Shown piece after piece: positions 9,386-19,260 of a stretch of DNA of 64,000 nucleotides. The notes beneath the pieces are model-generated. The model was not told where the DNA came from and did no database searches. It saw only the letters and a list, made by a program, of their open reading frames with translations. A program made the translations under genes and the position numbers. The stretch is from Niastella sp. OAS944 (GTDB lineage Bacteria; Bacteroidota; Bacteroidia; Chitinophagales; Chitinophagaceae), in NCBI GenBank assembly GCA_024809215.1, contig JANUBW010000004.1:186001-250000 (forward strand), in the 5' to 3' direction. How positions within the stretch are numbered: position 1 is the first letter of the stretch; every line of letters begins with the position of its first letter.

Positions 9386-10825
9386 TTTTACGATCTCTGT
9401 ATTACCGCCACCGCGTAATGAAAGATCAACGGGTTTATTGGTCTTCCACGAGCCGCCGGTAAAATCGGGCATATCGATTGAATTAGAGCGATGAGCTACA
9501 GACCATATACTTAAAGGCGTAACCGCACACCAGGTAGCCAGGTCATACACATCCTGATCGAGCGCCAAACCATTGCGCAAACAATCTATCAACCGCCAGT
9601 CCATGATAAAGTCCATACCACCATGACCGCCTATTTTTTTAGCTGCCGTTTCAACATGGCGTATCAGTTCGGGTGTATATTGATCTTCGAGTTTTTTCAT
9701 TTCTGCTTCATTGGCTATTCCATGCCCAAAAGCAATTTGCGGCGAAGGGAATTTTTGCACAAAACCTTTTGTACCGCTCAAGGCATGAATACGGCTATAT
9801 GGTCTTGGCGATGATATATCGTGCTGCACCATGATGGTCTTTCCTTTATTGGTTTTTACAACCGAGGTATTCATATTGCCGCGATAATGTTTACCCGTAT
9901 ACTGTTTATACCAGTCGTCGGCGGCAGCCAGTTTTTCGGCCAGTGCTTCCATCATAAAATCGTTCGACGACATGGAGGTGAGGTAATCCATTTTATCGCC
10001 ACGGTTAATATTCATGGCCTGCGCCACAGGTCCCAGGCCATGTGTTGGATAAAGATTTCCATTCTTTTGGTTTTCTTTCCAACGCCAGGCGCCTTCGCCG
10101 GCATAATCATCCGGTGTTTTTGGTCTTGCGCCAAAAAGCCCATCGAGCAGGGCATGAATATATGCTCCTTCGCCATGTACCAGTTCGCCCAGCACGCCCT
10201 GTTGCGCCATATTGATGGTAAGGGTTTCAAAGAAATCGTAGCAGCAGTTTTCAAGTTGCATGCAATGCTTTTTGGTACGCTCTGAGGTTTCAACCAACTG
10301 CCAGCATTCTTCGAGGGTACAGGCAGCAGGCACTTCTACCGCCACATGTTTTCCATGCTCCATGGCATAAACCGCAATAGGTGTATGCCATTGCCAGGGC
10401 GTAGCAATGTAAATGAGGTCAAGATCTTCCTGCTCACACATTTTTTTCCAGGCATAGTCATCACCGTAGTATTCCTTTGCCGCAGGCAAGCCTGCTTTTT
10501 TCAGCGTTTGCTGATTTTGCTTAACCGCCGGCTCACGCACATCACAAAGCGCCTTTATTTCAACATTTTTTAAATTGGTCATACGGGTAACCGCCCAACT
10601 ACCCCGGCCGCCTATACCAACATAGCCAATACGAACAACAGGTATTTTAGGTGCCGCATAGCCACTCATATTAAACACCTGTTTTCTTTTTTTCGACTTG
10701 TCTACAGCGCGCGCCACATCATCATTTAACGCATCTGCCGAGGCAAATCCATTTAACCAGGGCAATATCAATCCGCCGGCAGCGGCCGTCGTATTCTTTA
10801 AAAAGCTTCTGCGATCATTACTCAT
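9380..10825 (-). CDS. Gfo/Idh/MocA-type enzyme, probable GH109 alpha-N-acetylgalactosaminidase
   Basis: A 481-residue protein with a twin-arginine signal (MSNDRRSFLKNTT), so it is probably folded with its cofactor before export. The Rossmann NAD-binding motif GYVGIGGRG follows at ~68-76, then the family segment YIATPWQWHTPIAVYAMEHGK. The length, Tat leader, VEVPAACTLEECWQLVE segment and the C-terminal aromatic region resemble GH109, which cleaves terminal alpha-GalNAc by an NAD-dependent redox mechanism. A generic sugar oxidoreductase is the alternative. Start and stop are coupled to the upstream beta-helix gene by a 4-bp ATGA overlap, a strong sign of a shared transcript. In the PUL context alpha-GalNAc removal fits with fucosidase and alpha-GlcNAc-ase. 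Confidence 0.82.
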   Translation of the reverse strand: MSNDRRSFLKNTTAAAGGLILPWLNGFASADALNDDVARAVDKSKKRKQVFNMSGYAAPKIPVVRIGYVGIGGRGSWAVTRMTNLKNVEIKALCDVREPAVKQNQQTLKKAGLPAAKEYYGDDYAWKKMCEQEDLDLIYIATPWQWHTPIAVYAMEHGKHVAVEVPAACTLEECWQLVETSERTKKHCMQLENCCYDFFETLTINMAQQGVLGELVHGEGAYIHALLDGLFGARPKTPDDYAGEGAWRWKENQKNGNLYPTHGLGPVAQAMNINRGDKMDYLTSMSSNDFMMEALAEKLAAADDWYKQYTGKHYRGNMNTSVVKTNKGKTIMVQHDISSPRPYSRIHALSGTKGFVQKFPSPQIAFGHGIANEAEMKKLEDQYTPELIRHVETAAKKIGGHGGMDFIMDWRLIDCLRNGLALDQDVYDLATWCAVTPLSIWSVAHRSNSIDMPDFTGGSWKTNKPVDLSLRGGGNTEIVKQ

Positions 10826-12351
10826 TGTTGTGCTCCTTTACTTATTTTATTGTTTATAATTCTTGGATTACCATCTATATCAACACTGCCATTTATTGCT
10901 TCGCTTATTACAACACCGGTATTTTTTGCGGGTGAACCTGATTGAATATGAAGATCAGAGGAAAAGATATTCACCAGCAACGGATCTATGCCATTGGTGG
11001 AAGCGCCATCGCCGCCACAGGCAGTTCGCCACGCGGCGAAACTGGTGTATTCGGTACCATTCCAGATCCATTTCGCCGCGCCCGAGTTATAATACAGGTT
11101 ATTATCGATTACATTATTAGCTCCGGTAGATGTGTATTTATGAATAAACACGTCAACAGGCCGCGCGTAAACGATGTTGTTTTTAATAACATTATTATTA
11201 CATCTTTCCGTTAACCGGATCTCCCCTTCTATTTCGCCAAAAGCGCCTGTTTCAATATTGTTTTGATATAACGTATTATTTACAACGTAACAATCATTGG
11301 TTCCCCCTGAAGTGTAATTGAGATAGCCGCCCAAATAAATACCGGTGCACCAGTTATTATAAACAAAATTGTTCCGTACAATGCAGCTACTGGTAGGATA
11401 CAGATCGTTTTCACTAACAATACCAATTCCCCGGTCGCATTCATGAACCTTGTTACGTTCAACAGTTATGTTCCTGGCGCCGTCAACATAAATCCCTATA
11501 GCGCCATGGCCATGCACGCCGCCGATGGGCCCGGTGGTCATATCTATATTATATAATTCATTTTCGCTGATCAGTCCGTTGCGGGCGTAGTTGTAAGCGG
11601 GATTGCTGTTAGCCGAATAACCGCCTGCGGCATCGATACCAATATTTTCGGCATTGTATATTTTATTCCTCCTTATTATAAAGCTGTCAACATACCCGTT
11701 GATAGTAAGGTTTTCGCTATACCCGGTATTACAGTCGTGGATCTCGTTCTCCTCTACCAGAATGTTTTTCATCATTACATCGGTATTGCCAATGATCTCA
11801 ATGCCATGGCCGCTTCTGCCATCTTCGGGTTTTACGTTATGCTCTATGTTATAGATCCTGTTTTTTTTGATCTGTATATTTTTCGATCCCTGATCAACCA
11901 ATATTCCGTTGACGTTCGTCCACGGTGTAGTGCTTTTATAATTGCAGATATCGAAGCCTTCCAATATGATATAGCTATTACTACGTATAGTCACCAGCGC
12001 TTCCTTGCCTGTTACAGAAAGCGGGGTACCATCGATGATGGATTTTTCGCCGGGGTAAGCTTTTAGGGTTATAAATTTATCGAGCCTGCCCGATTTGGGA
12101 AACACGATCTTTTCGGTGTAAGTTCCGTTTCGAACGAGCACCGTGTCGCCGGGAACAGCTTTGCTTAAAGCCGTATTAATGCTTCGTAGCGGATCATTGC
12201 TATTTCCGGTATTGGCATCGCTGCCATCGGTTGAAACAAAATAAGTTTTTGCAGTTGCCGTGTTTTCAGAAGTGGTGATGCTGCTTTTTTTGCTACAGCC
12301 GGTTATAATACAGAGCAACAAGGCCGCCCCGCACAATTTGAATTTATTCAT
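10822..12351 (-). CDS. Right-handed parallel beta-helix lipoprotein
   Basis: A 509-residue lipoprotein: signal peptide with lipobox ITGC (Cys20), then a DUF1565-like opening (YFVSTDGSDANTGNSNDPLRSINTAL) and about a dozen parallel beta-helix coils rich in N-N-x-I/V turns (VEENEIHDC, IRRNKIYN, VERNKVHEC, VRNNFVYNN). Such folds occur in polysaccharide lyases, glycosidases and surface binding proteins; no specific lyase motif is recognised, so the role is left as PUL surface glycan lyase or binding. It overlaps the GH109-like gene by 4 bp and follows the NHL lipoprotein after a 93-bp gap containing a palindromic element (12367-12441). Confidence 0.85.
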   Translation of the reverse strand: MNKFKLCGAALLLCIITGCSKKSSITTSENTATAKTYFVSTDGSDANTGNSNDPLRSINTALSKAVPGDTVLVRNGTYTEKIVFPKSGRLDKFITLKAYPGEKSIIDGTPLSVTGKEALVTIRSNSYIILEGFDICNYKSTTPWTNVNGILVDQGSKNIQIKKNRIYNIEHNVKPEDGRSGHGIEIIGNTDVMMKNILVEENEIHDCNTGYSENLTINGYVDSFIIRRNKIYNAENIGIDAAGGYSANSNPAYNYARNGLISENELYNIDMTTGPIGGVHGHGAIGIYVDGARNITVERNKVHECDRGIGIVSENDLYPTSSCIVRNNFVYNNWCTGIYLGGYLNYTSGGTNDCYVVNNTLYQNNIETGAFGEIEGEIRLTERCNNNVIKNNIVYARPVDVFIHKYTSTGANNVIDNNLYYNSGAAKWIWNGTEYTSFAAWRTACGGDGASTNGIDPLLVNIFSSDLHIQSGSPAKNTGVVISEAINGSVDIDGNPRIINNKISKGAQQ

Positions 12352-12366
12352 AAATAAAGATGAGGT

Positions 12367-12441
12367 AAAGGCTGACCTGGAGGAGCGCTGGCACTTAATA
12401 TAAATGCAAACTCAAATGGCGCACCTTACAGGTCAGCCTTT
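12367..12441. repeat. GACCTGT-family palindromic element, copy 1
   Basis: A perfect 13-bp inverted repeat, AAAGGCTGACCTG (12367-12379) with its complement at 12429-12441, loop about 49 bp. The right side reads CTCAAATGGCGCACCTTACAG, which nearly matches the element at 23301-23329. It lies between the NHL and beta-helix genes of the PUL and could act as an mRNA processing or attenuation structure inside the operon. Confidence 0.7.
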
Positions 12442-12444
12442 AGA

Positions 12445-13758
12445 TTATTCAGAAATGATCTTCCTAATGCGGTTGTTATTTTTATCGAGCACATACACGG
12501 TGCCGTTTTTATCAACAGCAACACCGGTAGGTGCGCTGAATGCGGCGGCTTCACCTACCGCATCGGCATAACCGGCGCTGCTGCTACCAGCAAACGTGCT
12601 TACATTGAAAGTGGCGCCATCTATATAACGTATGGCCTGGTCGGCATTGGTAACGCTACCATCCCAGGTACCATTTGTTGCCACATATACATTTCCACCG
12701 GCATCAACAGCCAGCCCCCAGGGATTAGCAAATTTTGCCACTGAAGGAGCGCCATTCGCATACCCCACAACGCCTGAGCCGGCAGTAGCCGCCAAAGTCC
12801 AGGTTGCGGCCTTATATTTTTTGATCATATTATCACCATGCATCGATACATATAAATTACCGCTGTTATCGAACTTGAAACCTGCCGGATAATTGAGTCC
12901 TGTAAGTATAGGCGTACCTACCGACCATTGACCGTTGATGGGATAAATGCTTCCGGGAGAACTGCAACCGGCCCAATAAACCTTACCTGTTATTTTATCA
13001 AACGCTACACTCCAGGGTGCTTCACTGCCCCAGGCCCAGGTTGTAGCTGTACCATCGGGCTCTATTTTGCGTATATCCCAGTTACCGGGGTCAGCACACC
13101 ATAAGTTTCCCGATGCATCTAATGCGAGGTCATAGGGCAGGCTAAACCTTGCCGCCGTTCCTTTACCATCGGCATAACCCGAAACGGCAGTGCCGGAAAA
13201 CGTGGTCACGTTGGCATTGCTATCTATTTTTCGAATGCAATGGTTACCGGGGTCAGCAACAAACACATTCAGTTTGTCATCCACCACAATACCCATACTG
13301 CGGTACCAGTTTGCGCCGCCCAAATTAAACATGGCATCGGTGCCTTTGCCATTGGCAAAACCCGCGGTATTGCCACCGGCAAAGGTGCTTACCGTTCTTG
13401 TGTATACATAATTGAAAATACCGGTGCTTACCACACTGTCGTCACCTATCTTTACCACAAAATGACCCGAGCCCGCTTTTTTGGGCACAACAGCCATGAT
13501 CTGCGAACCATTTACACCCACCACTTTTAAAGGTTTACCATTTAAGGTTACCGTTACCTGGTTGGTATCGTTTATATAGTTGGAACCGGTAAATAATACT
13601 TCTGTTCCACCCCCACCCTGTACAGGTAGAAATTCATTTATTACAATGGGCTCACCGGCGTTGTGGCCATTACCGCCGCTTTCTTTCTTACATCCCACTG
13701 CACAGGTCATCAAAAAAAGACAACCAATAAGTATATAGGCATTTATATTTTTGAGCAT
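12445..13758 (-). CDS. IPT/TIG plus NHL-repeat lipoprotein
   Basis: A 437-residue lipoprotein (lipobox around CAVGC, Cys23). Residues ~35-115 form an IPT/TIG immunoglobulin-like domain (VINEFLPVQGGGGTEVLFTGSNY). Residues ~120-437 contain repeated NHL-type propeller blades: VFVADPGNHCIRKID, LWCADPGNWDIRKIE, VYVATNGT and VYVLDKNNNRIRKI, each preceded by an AGxxxGYADGxGxAAxF loop. This IPT-NHL architecture is common directly downstream of SusD in Bacteroidota PULs, where it probably serves as a surface glycan-binding lipoprotein (SusE/F-like position). The gap to susD is 30 bp. No catalytic residues are evident. Confidence 0.88.
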   Translation of the reverse strand: MLKNINAYILIGCLFLMTCAVGCKKESGGNGHNAGEPIVINEFLPVQGGGGTEVLFTGSNYINDTNQVTVTLNGKPLKVVGVNGSQIMAVVPKKAGSGHFVVKIGDDSVVSTGIFNYVYTRTVSTFAGGNTAGFANGKGTDAMFNLGGANWYRSMGIVVDDKLNVFVADPGNHCIRKIDSNANVTTFSGTAVSGYADGKGTAARFSLPYDLALDASGNLWCADPGNWDIRKIEPDGTATTWAWGSEAPWSVAFDKITGKVYWAGCSSPGSIYPINGQWSVGTPILTGLNYPAGFKFDNSGNLYVSMHGDNMIKKYKAATWTLAATAGSGVVGYANGAPSVAKFANPWGLAVDAGGNVYVATNGTWDGSVTNADQAIRYIDGATFNVSTFAGSSSAGYADAVGEAAAFSAPTGVAVDKNGTVYVLDKNNNRIRKIISE

Positions 13759-13788
13759 AGCTTTTCTGTAATTGCGTAAATAAACAGT

Positions 13789-15621
13789 TTACCATCCGGG
13801 GTTTTGAACAAGGGCCCTGTCCCTTTCCAGATCGCTTTGCGCAATTGGGAACAGGTACATGCGATTATCCCAATACCTTTTCTGGAAAAGGGTGCGCTGG
13901 TAAAAACCGGTAAATGAAAATCCAAGTCCGCCATCGTCTGCATTTACATTCAACCCATAAATGGTCTGGTTTTCGGTATTCTCCAGCAACAACCTTCTTA
14001 CCAGCGTATAATACCGGTCGCTTTCAAAACACAATTCAACGGCGCGTTCACGCAAAATGTGTTTGCGCATTTCGGTTTTATTGCCCACCGCTGAAGCATA
14101 CACGGTTTCTATACCAGGCAGGCCTGCACGCTTACGCACCAGGTTCAGATATTTTACGATATCTGTATTGTCGGGGTCATATTCATTCAGCGCTTCTGCA
14201 TAATTCAACAGGACTTCGGCATAGCGCATGAGAATATAAGGGCGGTACGTAGTAACATCATTGCGAATATTGTCAGAAGGATTTACCCGCTTCAGCACAT
14301 CATAACCGGTAAGGTTATTGGTGCTTGTTGACTTTTGGCCCGATTTACCACTGTAATAAAACTCCGTCCGGCCACTACCGTCTTTATTGGCATCGGAAGA
14401 ATAATAGTTCTTATCATCAAGTGATGGCGCCGGTAATACGGGGCGGCCATTGTATTGGATATAGGCATAAAAGCGGGGCTCACGATTGGCAAACATATTC
14501 CAGTCGCCTTTTTTATGTTCCCAGTAATTGGCGCCGTTGGCAGGTGAAAAACCATTTTCTACATAACCTGAAGCCGGATCGCTGATGGTTCTTCCGTTAC
14601 TCATACTAAATGCATCCACCACATTCTGCGTGGCGTTATACATGTTATAACCGCCGGGTCCGGGGGAAACGCATTTTGTCCAGCCCCAGTGCAACCAGTT
14701 ATTATTGGAGAGAATGATCTCGTTGTTCCAGTTGGTAAGAAAAACATCGCGGCACGAGAGGTATGGATCAAAACCTGAGCCGCCATTAGCGAGGTTTGTA
14801 TATAGCTCATATGTATTAAGATCGATCACCGCCTTTGCAGCATCGGCCGCCGTTTTCCATTTGGCGGCATCGTATTGCGTGGGCGCCAGCAAGGTGCCGT
14901 CCTGATTCTTAAAGTTTGCAAAGCGGGTATTGCCATTCCATAGCGGACTGGCCGCCAATAATGCGAGCTGGGATTTTACTGCCAGGCAGGCGCCCCTGGT
15001 TGGGCGACCGTAATAAGCCGAAGAACCCCAGTTAACGGGTAAGGTTTTCGCGGCAGTGTTCATCAACTCATTTATATAAGCAACGCAGGTATCAAATGGT
15101 GCGCGTGGATACTGATTATAATCTTCTGACTGAGTTAACACACCCGTTACTTTTACAAACGGACCATATTGTTTTAACAGCTGTAAGTAAAAGAATCCGC
15201 GCAGGAATACACTTTCCGCTTTATACTGCGCTTTCAGATCATCGCTCATTTCGGCAAGCGGTACTTTATCGATGTTGGCTTCCAGTACAAAAGTTTGCCT
15301 GATGCCTACATACCACCAACCCCAGTTATAAAAATAATTGCTGGCGGCGCTCCAGTTACCGGCAACCATTTGACGTACATTGGTGCTGGGAATACTTATG
15401 CTCGATTCATCGGCGGCTCCTATACTGGCATAATCGTCGCCATTTGTATAGTGCATGTAGCCGTATATGTTATGAAGGTACGATTCAGCATTCGCCCGGG
15501 TTTGCCAGATCATATCTTCTGTTAACAGGTTGTCGGGCTTTTTATCGAGGTAATAACATGAACCCATTACAACCGGTAACAACAGGAGAATTATGTATTG
15601 AATACTTTTATATTTAGCCAT
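13789..15621 (-). CDS. SusD/RagB-family outer membrane glycan-binding lipoprotein
   Basis: The surface lipoprotein that lids the SusC transporter. The start chosen is the Met at 15621 (MAKYKSIQ), four codons inside the longest frame, because it directly precedes the signal peptide; lipobox VMGSC. The mature protein opens with YYLDKKPDNLLTEDMIWQTRANAESYLHNIYGY, a typical SusD N-terminus, and has the TPR-like helices and the C-terminal RagB domain (NYAEALNEYDP, LNLVRKRAGLPGI, RAVELCFESDRYYTLVRR). Length about 610 residues, normal. It lies 21 bp after susC (9 bp if the frame start is used). Together they import glycan fragments. Confidence 0.95.
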   Translation of the reverse strand: MAKYKSIQYIILLLLPVVMGSCYYLDKKPDNLLTEDMIWQTRANAESYLHNIYGYMHYTNGDDYASIGAADESSISIPSTNVRQMVAGNWSAASNYFYNWGWWYVGIRQTFVLEANIDKVPLAEMSDDLKAQYKAESVFLRGFFYLQLLKQYGPFVKVTGVLTQSEDYNQYPRAPFDTCVAYINELMNTAAKTLPVNWGSSAYYGRPTRGACLAVKSQLALLAASPLWNGNTRFANFKNQDGTLLAPTQYDAAKWKTAADAAKAVIDLNTYELYTNLANGGSGFDPYLSCRDVFLTNWNNEIILSNNNWLHWGWTKCVSPGPGGYNMYNATQNVVDAFSMSNGRTISDPASGYVENGFSPANGANYWEHKKGDWNMFANREPRFYAYIQYNGRPVLPAPSLDDKNYYSSDANKDGSGRTEFYYSGKSGQKSTSTNNLTGYDVLKRVNPSDNIRNDVTTYRPYILMRYAEVLLNYAEALNEYDPDNTDIVKYLNLVRKRAGLPGIETVYASAVGNKTEMRKHILRERAVELCFESDRYYTLVRRLLLENTENQTIYGLNVNADDGGLGFSFTGFYQRTLFQKRYWDNRMYLFPIAQSDLERDRALVQNPGW

Positions 15622-15642
15622 AATACATTCCATTTAATCGCT

Positions 15643-18600
15643 TTAAAATTGTGCTCTTATACCTAATGTTATAGTGCGGGCAGGCGGATAGCTTGCACCC
15701 GCAGAACCCAGTTCTGGATCCCACAATTTGAATTTTGAAAAAGTGAACAGGTTTTGTGCAGCCGCATACAGGTACAGAGATTCGCAACCGGCACGTTTAA
15801 GCGCAGCGGAACCCAGGTCGTAACCAACAGAAGCCTGTTTTATTCGTAAAAAGCTTCCGTCTTTTAACCACCAGGTACTGTTTTGATAATTATTGCTGCT
15901 TTGGTTCGCAACACTGAGTCGTGGATAATCTACGCTCTGCGAAGGATTTTCTTTTGTCCACCGGTTGTTTACATTCGCAAGCACATTGCCGGGGTATTGT
16001 CCTATACCGGCGAATGGAACAACGCCCACACCACCGGCTGCGCCACCTACACCACTTATACCCGAACCATTGGCCATAATGCCTACATCGGAAGTACCCT
16101 GTAAGAATACAGAGAGATCTAACTTTTTCACCCCAATGGTAAAACCAAGTCCATACAATAAAGTGGGGAATGAAGATTTGCCCAGGTACCCCCAGTCATT
16201 TGCATCAACCACACCATCGCCATTGCGATCGTTGTATTTAATATCACCGGGTTGCAAAAGCACGCTGCCCAGTTTTTGTTCAGGGCTTTTATTTATGTCG
16301 CTCTCATCAACAAACAAACCAAGTGATGTATAACCGGTAAATTCAGGATAGCGATGCCCTTCTCTTTGCTGATAGGCATTGATGCGTTTGGGCTCATCGG
16401 CATAAATGACCTTATTTTTTGCATAGGTAAAATTGCCAAACAACCGCAACCTCATATTCCGTCCAAACTTATCGTTGTATTCAATACTACCGTCAACCCC
16501 TTTATTGGTCATTTCACCCATATTGGCGTAAATGTTGCTCAATGAATACCCACCTATGGAGGAAATAGATTGGCGTTGTATCAATATATCTTTCCGGCGA
16601 TCACGGAACACATCTGCTACTATGTTTATTTTATTAAACAGCCCCAGTTCAACACCCAAATTATCTTTGGCCGATTTTTCCCAGCGGAGGTTCTCCACCC
16701 CAAACACCTGTTCTGTTATACCCTGATAATAAGAAGGGCCCATACCAAATGCGGCAGAATAACCATTTGAGATATAGGTAAGGTAGCCAAAGCGATCACC
16801 GACACCAATTTGATCGTTACCGGTAACACCATGCGATGCCCTTACTTTAAACAGGCTTACGGTATTGGTGAGTGGTTCAAAAAATGCCTCGCGCGAAATG
16901 ACCCAACCTACCGATACAGCCGGGAAGAAACCAAAGCGCTCGCCTTTTTTAAAGTTCTCTGACCCTGTGTAACCAGCATTTACTTCGGCCAGGTATTTTT
17001 CATCATAAGCATAGGTGATGCGGCCGGCAATACTTTGATTACGATATGGGATAGCATACTTTACGTCGCTGGCGGTGCCCACCACGCGGTTACGCATATT
17101 GTATAGTAACAATCCGCCCAGGCGATGCCCGTTAAAAGTGCGGTCGTAATTGATATTACCTTCGAGGTACATTACGCGCTGACCAGCAGAGCTGGAAGAG
17201 TAGCCCAGGAACTGGTTACCCGTACGCACATGTTCATATACGAGTTCCCCATTGGTATTTCTTGAACCTGCATACCAAAGATCGTTAACGCCTTTACGAC
17301 TATTATCGAATTCGCTATAAGAATCGAATGAGAACCGCATCATAGCGCTCAGCCCTTTTGTTACAGCGTCGAGTTTTTGATTCACACTTACAATTGATTG
17401 AATAGTGGGTCTGAACTCGGTACTGTACCCGGCATTTTGCACCAGGTTAAAAGGATTGGAACCACCGTTGTTACGCGGCCCCGCCCATTTGCCACCGGGA
17501 TAAGAAACCGGGAAAGCCACCGGATTGGTGGCGTAGGCAGCATACCAGATACCACCGGCCGAAGTACCAGGATAGCGGCTGTTCACCAACATGGCATCGA
17601 GGTTCAGCGAAAGCAAAGTTGTTTTGCTTATATTCACATCTATATTGCTACGGAAATCGTACCGTTTGAAATTGAGGTTGGGATTGTACCCATTTATTTT
17701 TGATACATTATAACTTCCATCCTGGTTGTAAAAAGAACCGGAGATATAATAACGCATAGCCTCACCTCCACCACTTACATTTACATTGGCATTGTACATG
17801 GTTGCCCAGTCTTTATAAATGGTATTTATCCAGTTTACATTGGGGTATAAATAGGGATCGAGGCCGCTGGCGGTTTTCTTTATCACTTCATCACTGTACA
17901 CCGGCGTTTCGCCCATATTGGTTTTAGCCTCATTCATTAATTTCATATAGCTAACCCCATCGAGCATTTCGGGTGTTTTGGTTAACCCGCTTAAACCCGA
18001 CTCGGCCTTCATCGAAATACGGGGTTTACCGGCAACACCTTTACGTGTGGTAATGATCAATACGCCATTTGCGCCGCGAGCGCCATATACGGCCGTGGCA
18101 GACGCATCTTTCAACAAAGAAATAGAGGAAATATCTTCGGGATCAATATTATTATAAGCGCCGCCAAAGGTGCTGTTCACATCATCCCGCTGTACGCCAT
18201 CGATAATGATCAGTGGTGATGTACCACCGGTAAAAGTGCCAATACCCCTGATGGTGAATGTCGGGTTATCGTAACCCGGCTCGCCGCCGGTTTGCATAGA
18301 AATAATGCCCGCTACTTTACCCGCCAGGGCATTGGTAAGGGAACGCACCGGCGTGCGCATATCCTGCATATTTACCGATGCAATGGAACCGGTAACACTT
18401 ACCTTTTTTTGTTTTCCATAGGCAATTACCACAGTTTCATCGAGCCCTTTTTCAACGATCTTCATTACAACAGACAAATAGGTTTTGTTGCCAATTTTAA
18501 GGGAAACCGTTTCATAACCAGTGTAGGAGATCTTTATTATATCATCGGGTTGAGTGCCCCTTAGCTGAAATACTCCGCTTGCATCGGTTTGGGTATTGCC

Positions 18601-19101
18601 GCCTCGTGGTAAACTTATGGTGGCGCCTGCAAGTGGTTCGCCCTGTTCGTTCAACACCCGGCCGCTTACATCAACCGGCGGTGGCATGTTTTCGTTTGCC
18701 GCGGTTGTAAGTGAAGGATGTTCTTTTTCTTTAACCGCAATGGTTTTACCAACAACCTCGTAGGTTAGCGGCTGGTTGGCAAAAATAAGTTTCAATACGT
18801 CTTCAAGCATTTCGTTTTTAACAGAGATGTTTACAGGGCGTGCATTTTGCAACAGTTTGTCTTCGTACCAGAACTGGTACCCGCTTTGCTTTTTGATCTG
18901 CAGCAATACTTTTTCGAGCGGCGCATTCTTCTCTGACAGGGAGATTTTTTGCGCATGCCCGATTGCACTTACCTGTAAACAGGTTGCCAATAGCAGAATG
19001 GCAGTTAGCTTCATGATCAGCAGTGTTTTGGTCTTTCGACTCCGCTCAGGATAACCCATGGGGGTGCCCCTGAACAAAAGCGAATGAATTTTGAAATCCA
19101 T
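15643..19101 (-). CDS. SusC/RagA TonB-dependent transporter with STN signalling domain
   Basis: An outer-membrane importer of 1152 residues. Order: leader and signal region (1-50), STN secretin/TonB N-terminal domain (~55-115, KISLSEKNAPLEKVLLQI), carboxypeptidase-D-like regulatory domain (~145-225, VSGRVLNEQGEPLAGATISL), plug with the SusC signature (PLIIIDGVQRDD, LKDASATAVYGARGANGVLIITT), 22-strand barrel, terminal aromatic residue (Phe). The STN domain marks it as the sensor arm of the adjacent FecR/ECF sigma system. The leader contains MGYPERSRKTKT, where GYPERSR is encoded by a repeat-like word (see separate entry). Paired with susD directly downstream. Confidence 0.95.
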   Translation of the reverse strand: MDFKIHSLLFRGTPMGYPERSRKTKTLLIMKLTAILLLATCLQVSAIGHAQKISLSEKNAPLEKVLLQIKKQSGYQFWYEDKLLQNARPVNISVKNEMLEDVLKLIFANQPLTYEVVGKTIAVKEKEHPSLTTAANENMPPPVDVSGRVLNEQGEPLAGATISLPRGGNTQTDASGVFQLRGTQPDDIIKISYTGYETVSLKIGNKTYLSVVMKIVEKGLDETVVIAYGKQKKVSVTGSIASVNMQDMRTPVRSLTNALAGKVAGIISMQTGGEPGYDNPTFTIRGIGTFTGGTSPLIIIDGVQRDDVNSTFGGAYNNIDPEDISSISLLKDASATAVYGARGANGVLIITTRKGVAGKPRISMKAESGLSGLTKTPEMLDGVSYMKLMNEAKTNMGETPVYSDEVIKKTASGLDPYLYPNVNWINTIYKDWATMYNANVNVSGGGEAMRYYISGSFYNQDGSYNVSKINGYNPNLNFKRYDFRSNIDVNISKTTLLSLNLDAMLVNSRYPGTSAGGIWYAAYATNPVAFPVSYPGGKWAGPRNNGGSNPFNLVQNAGYSTEFRPTIQSIVSVNQKLDAVTKGLSAMMRFSFDSYSEFDNSRKGVNDLWYAGSRNTNGELVYEHVRTGNQFLGYSSSSAGQRVMYLEGNINYDRTFNGHRLGGLLLYNMRNRVVGTASDVKYAIPYRNQSIAGRITYAYDEKYLAEVNAGYTGSENFKKGERFGFFPAVSVGWVISREAFFEPLTNTVSLFKVRASHGVTGNDQIGVGDRFGYLTYISNGYSAAFGMGPSYYQGITEQVFGVENLRWEKSAKDNLGVELGLFNKINIVADVFRDRRKDILIQRQSISSIGGYSLSNIYANMGEMTNKGVDGSIEYNDKFGRNMRLRLFGNFTYAKNKVIYADEPKRINAYQQREGHRYPEFTGYTSLGLFVDESDINKSPEQKLGSVLLQPGDIKYNDRNGDGVVDANDWGYLGKSSFPTLLYGLGFTIGVKKLDLSVFLQGTSDVGIMANGSGISGVGGAAGGVGVVPFAGIGQYPGNVLANVNNRWTKENPSQSVDYPRLSVANQSSNNYQNSTWWLKDGSFLRIKQASVGYDLGSAALKRAGCESLYLYAAAQNLFTFSKFKLWDPELGSAGASYPPARTITLGIRAQF
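19026..19060 (-). repeat. TCCTGAGCGGAGTCGAAAG repeat-like word inside the susC leader
   Basis: The stretch GGTTATCCTGAGCGGAGTCG read on the minus strand encodes residues GYPERSR of the SusC leader in frame. From memory this word (CCTGAGCGGAGTCGAAAG) is frequent in intergenic DNA of Bacteroidota; only one copy occurs in this window. SusC leaders of this type usually pass directly to KTKTLLIMKLTA, so the word looks like an in-frame insertion. That part is inference. Confidence 0.45.
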
Positions 19102-19129
19102 ACCTTTGTTTTGTTTTGGTTAAGCAATA

Positions 19130-19230
19130 AAACAGTCAAACGTTTACTTTCCGGCTTTGCCGGAATTATTGGCTTGATCCAAACGCTTTACCGTTCCGGC
19201 TCCACCCGGGACGGTTTTTGTTTGAACCAG
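19130..19230. other. Structured fecR-susC intergenic region
   Basis: Two hairpins lie between fecR and susC: TCCGGC-TTT-GCCGGA around 19150-19165 and an ACCGT...ACGGT stem around 19188-19216 enclosing a GC-rich loop. They may terminate or process the fecR transcript before susC. No clear TAnnTTTG box is seen for susC, whose promoter would be recognised by the local ECF sigma factor. Confidence 0.4.
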
Positions 19231-19260
19231 TTCCTAGTTCATAGTTTTTAGTTCTTAGTT
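19231..19260. repeat. AGTTCYTAGTT-type repeat at the fecR stop codon
   Basis: Tandem words AGTTCATAGTT, TTTAGTTCTTAGTT run into the last codons of fecR (stop at 19255-19257). The same words recur at 63600-63630 and around 50530. Confidence 0.6.
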
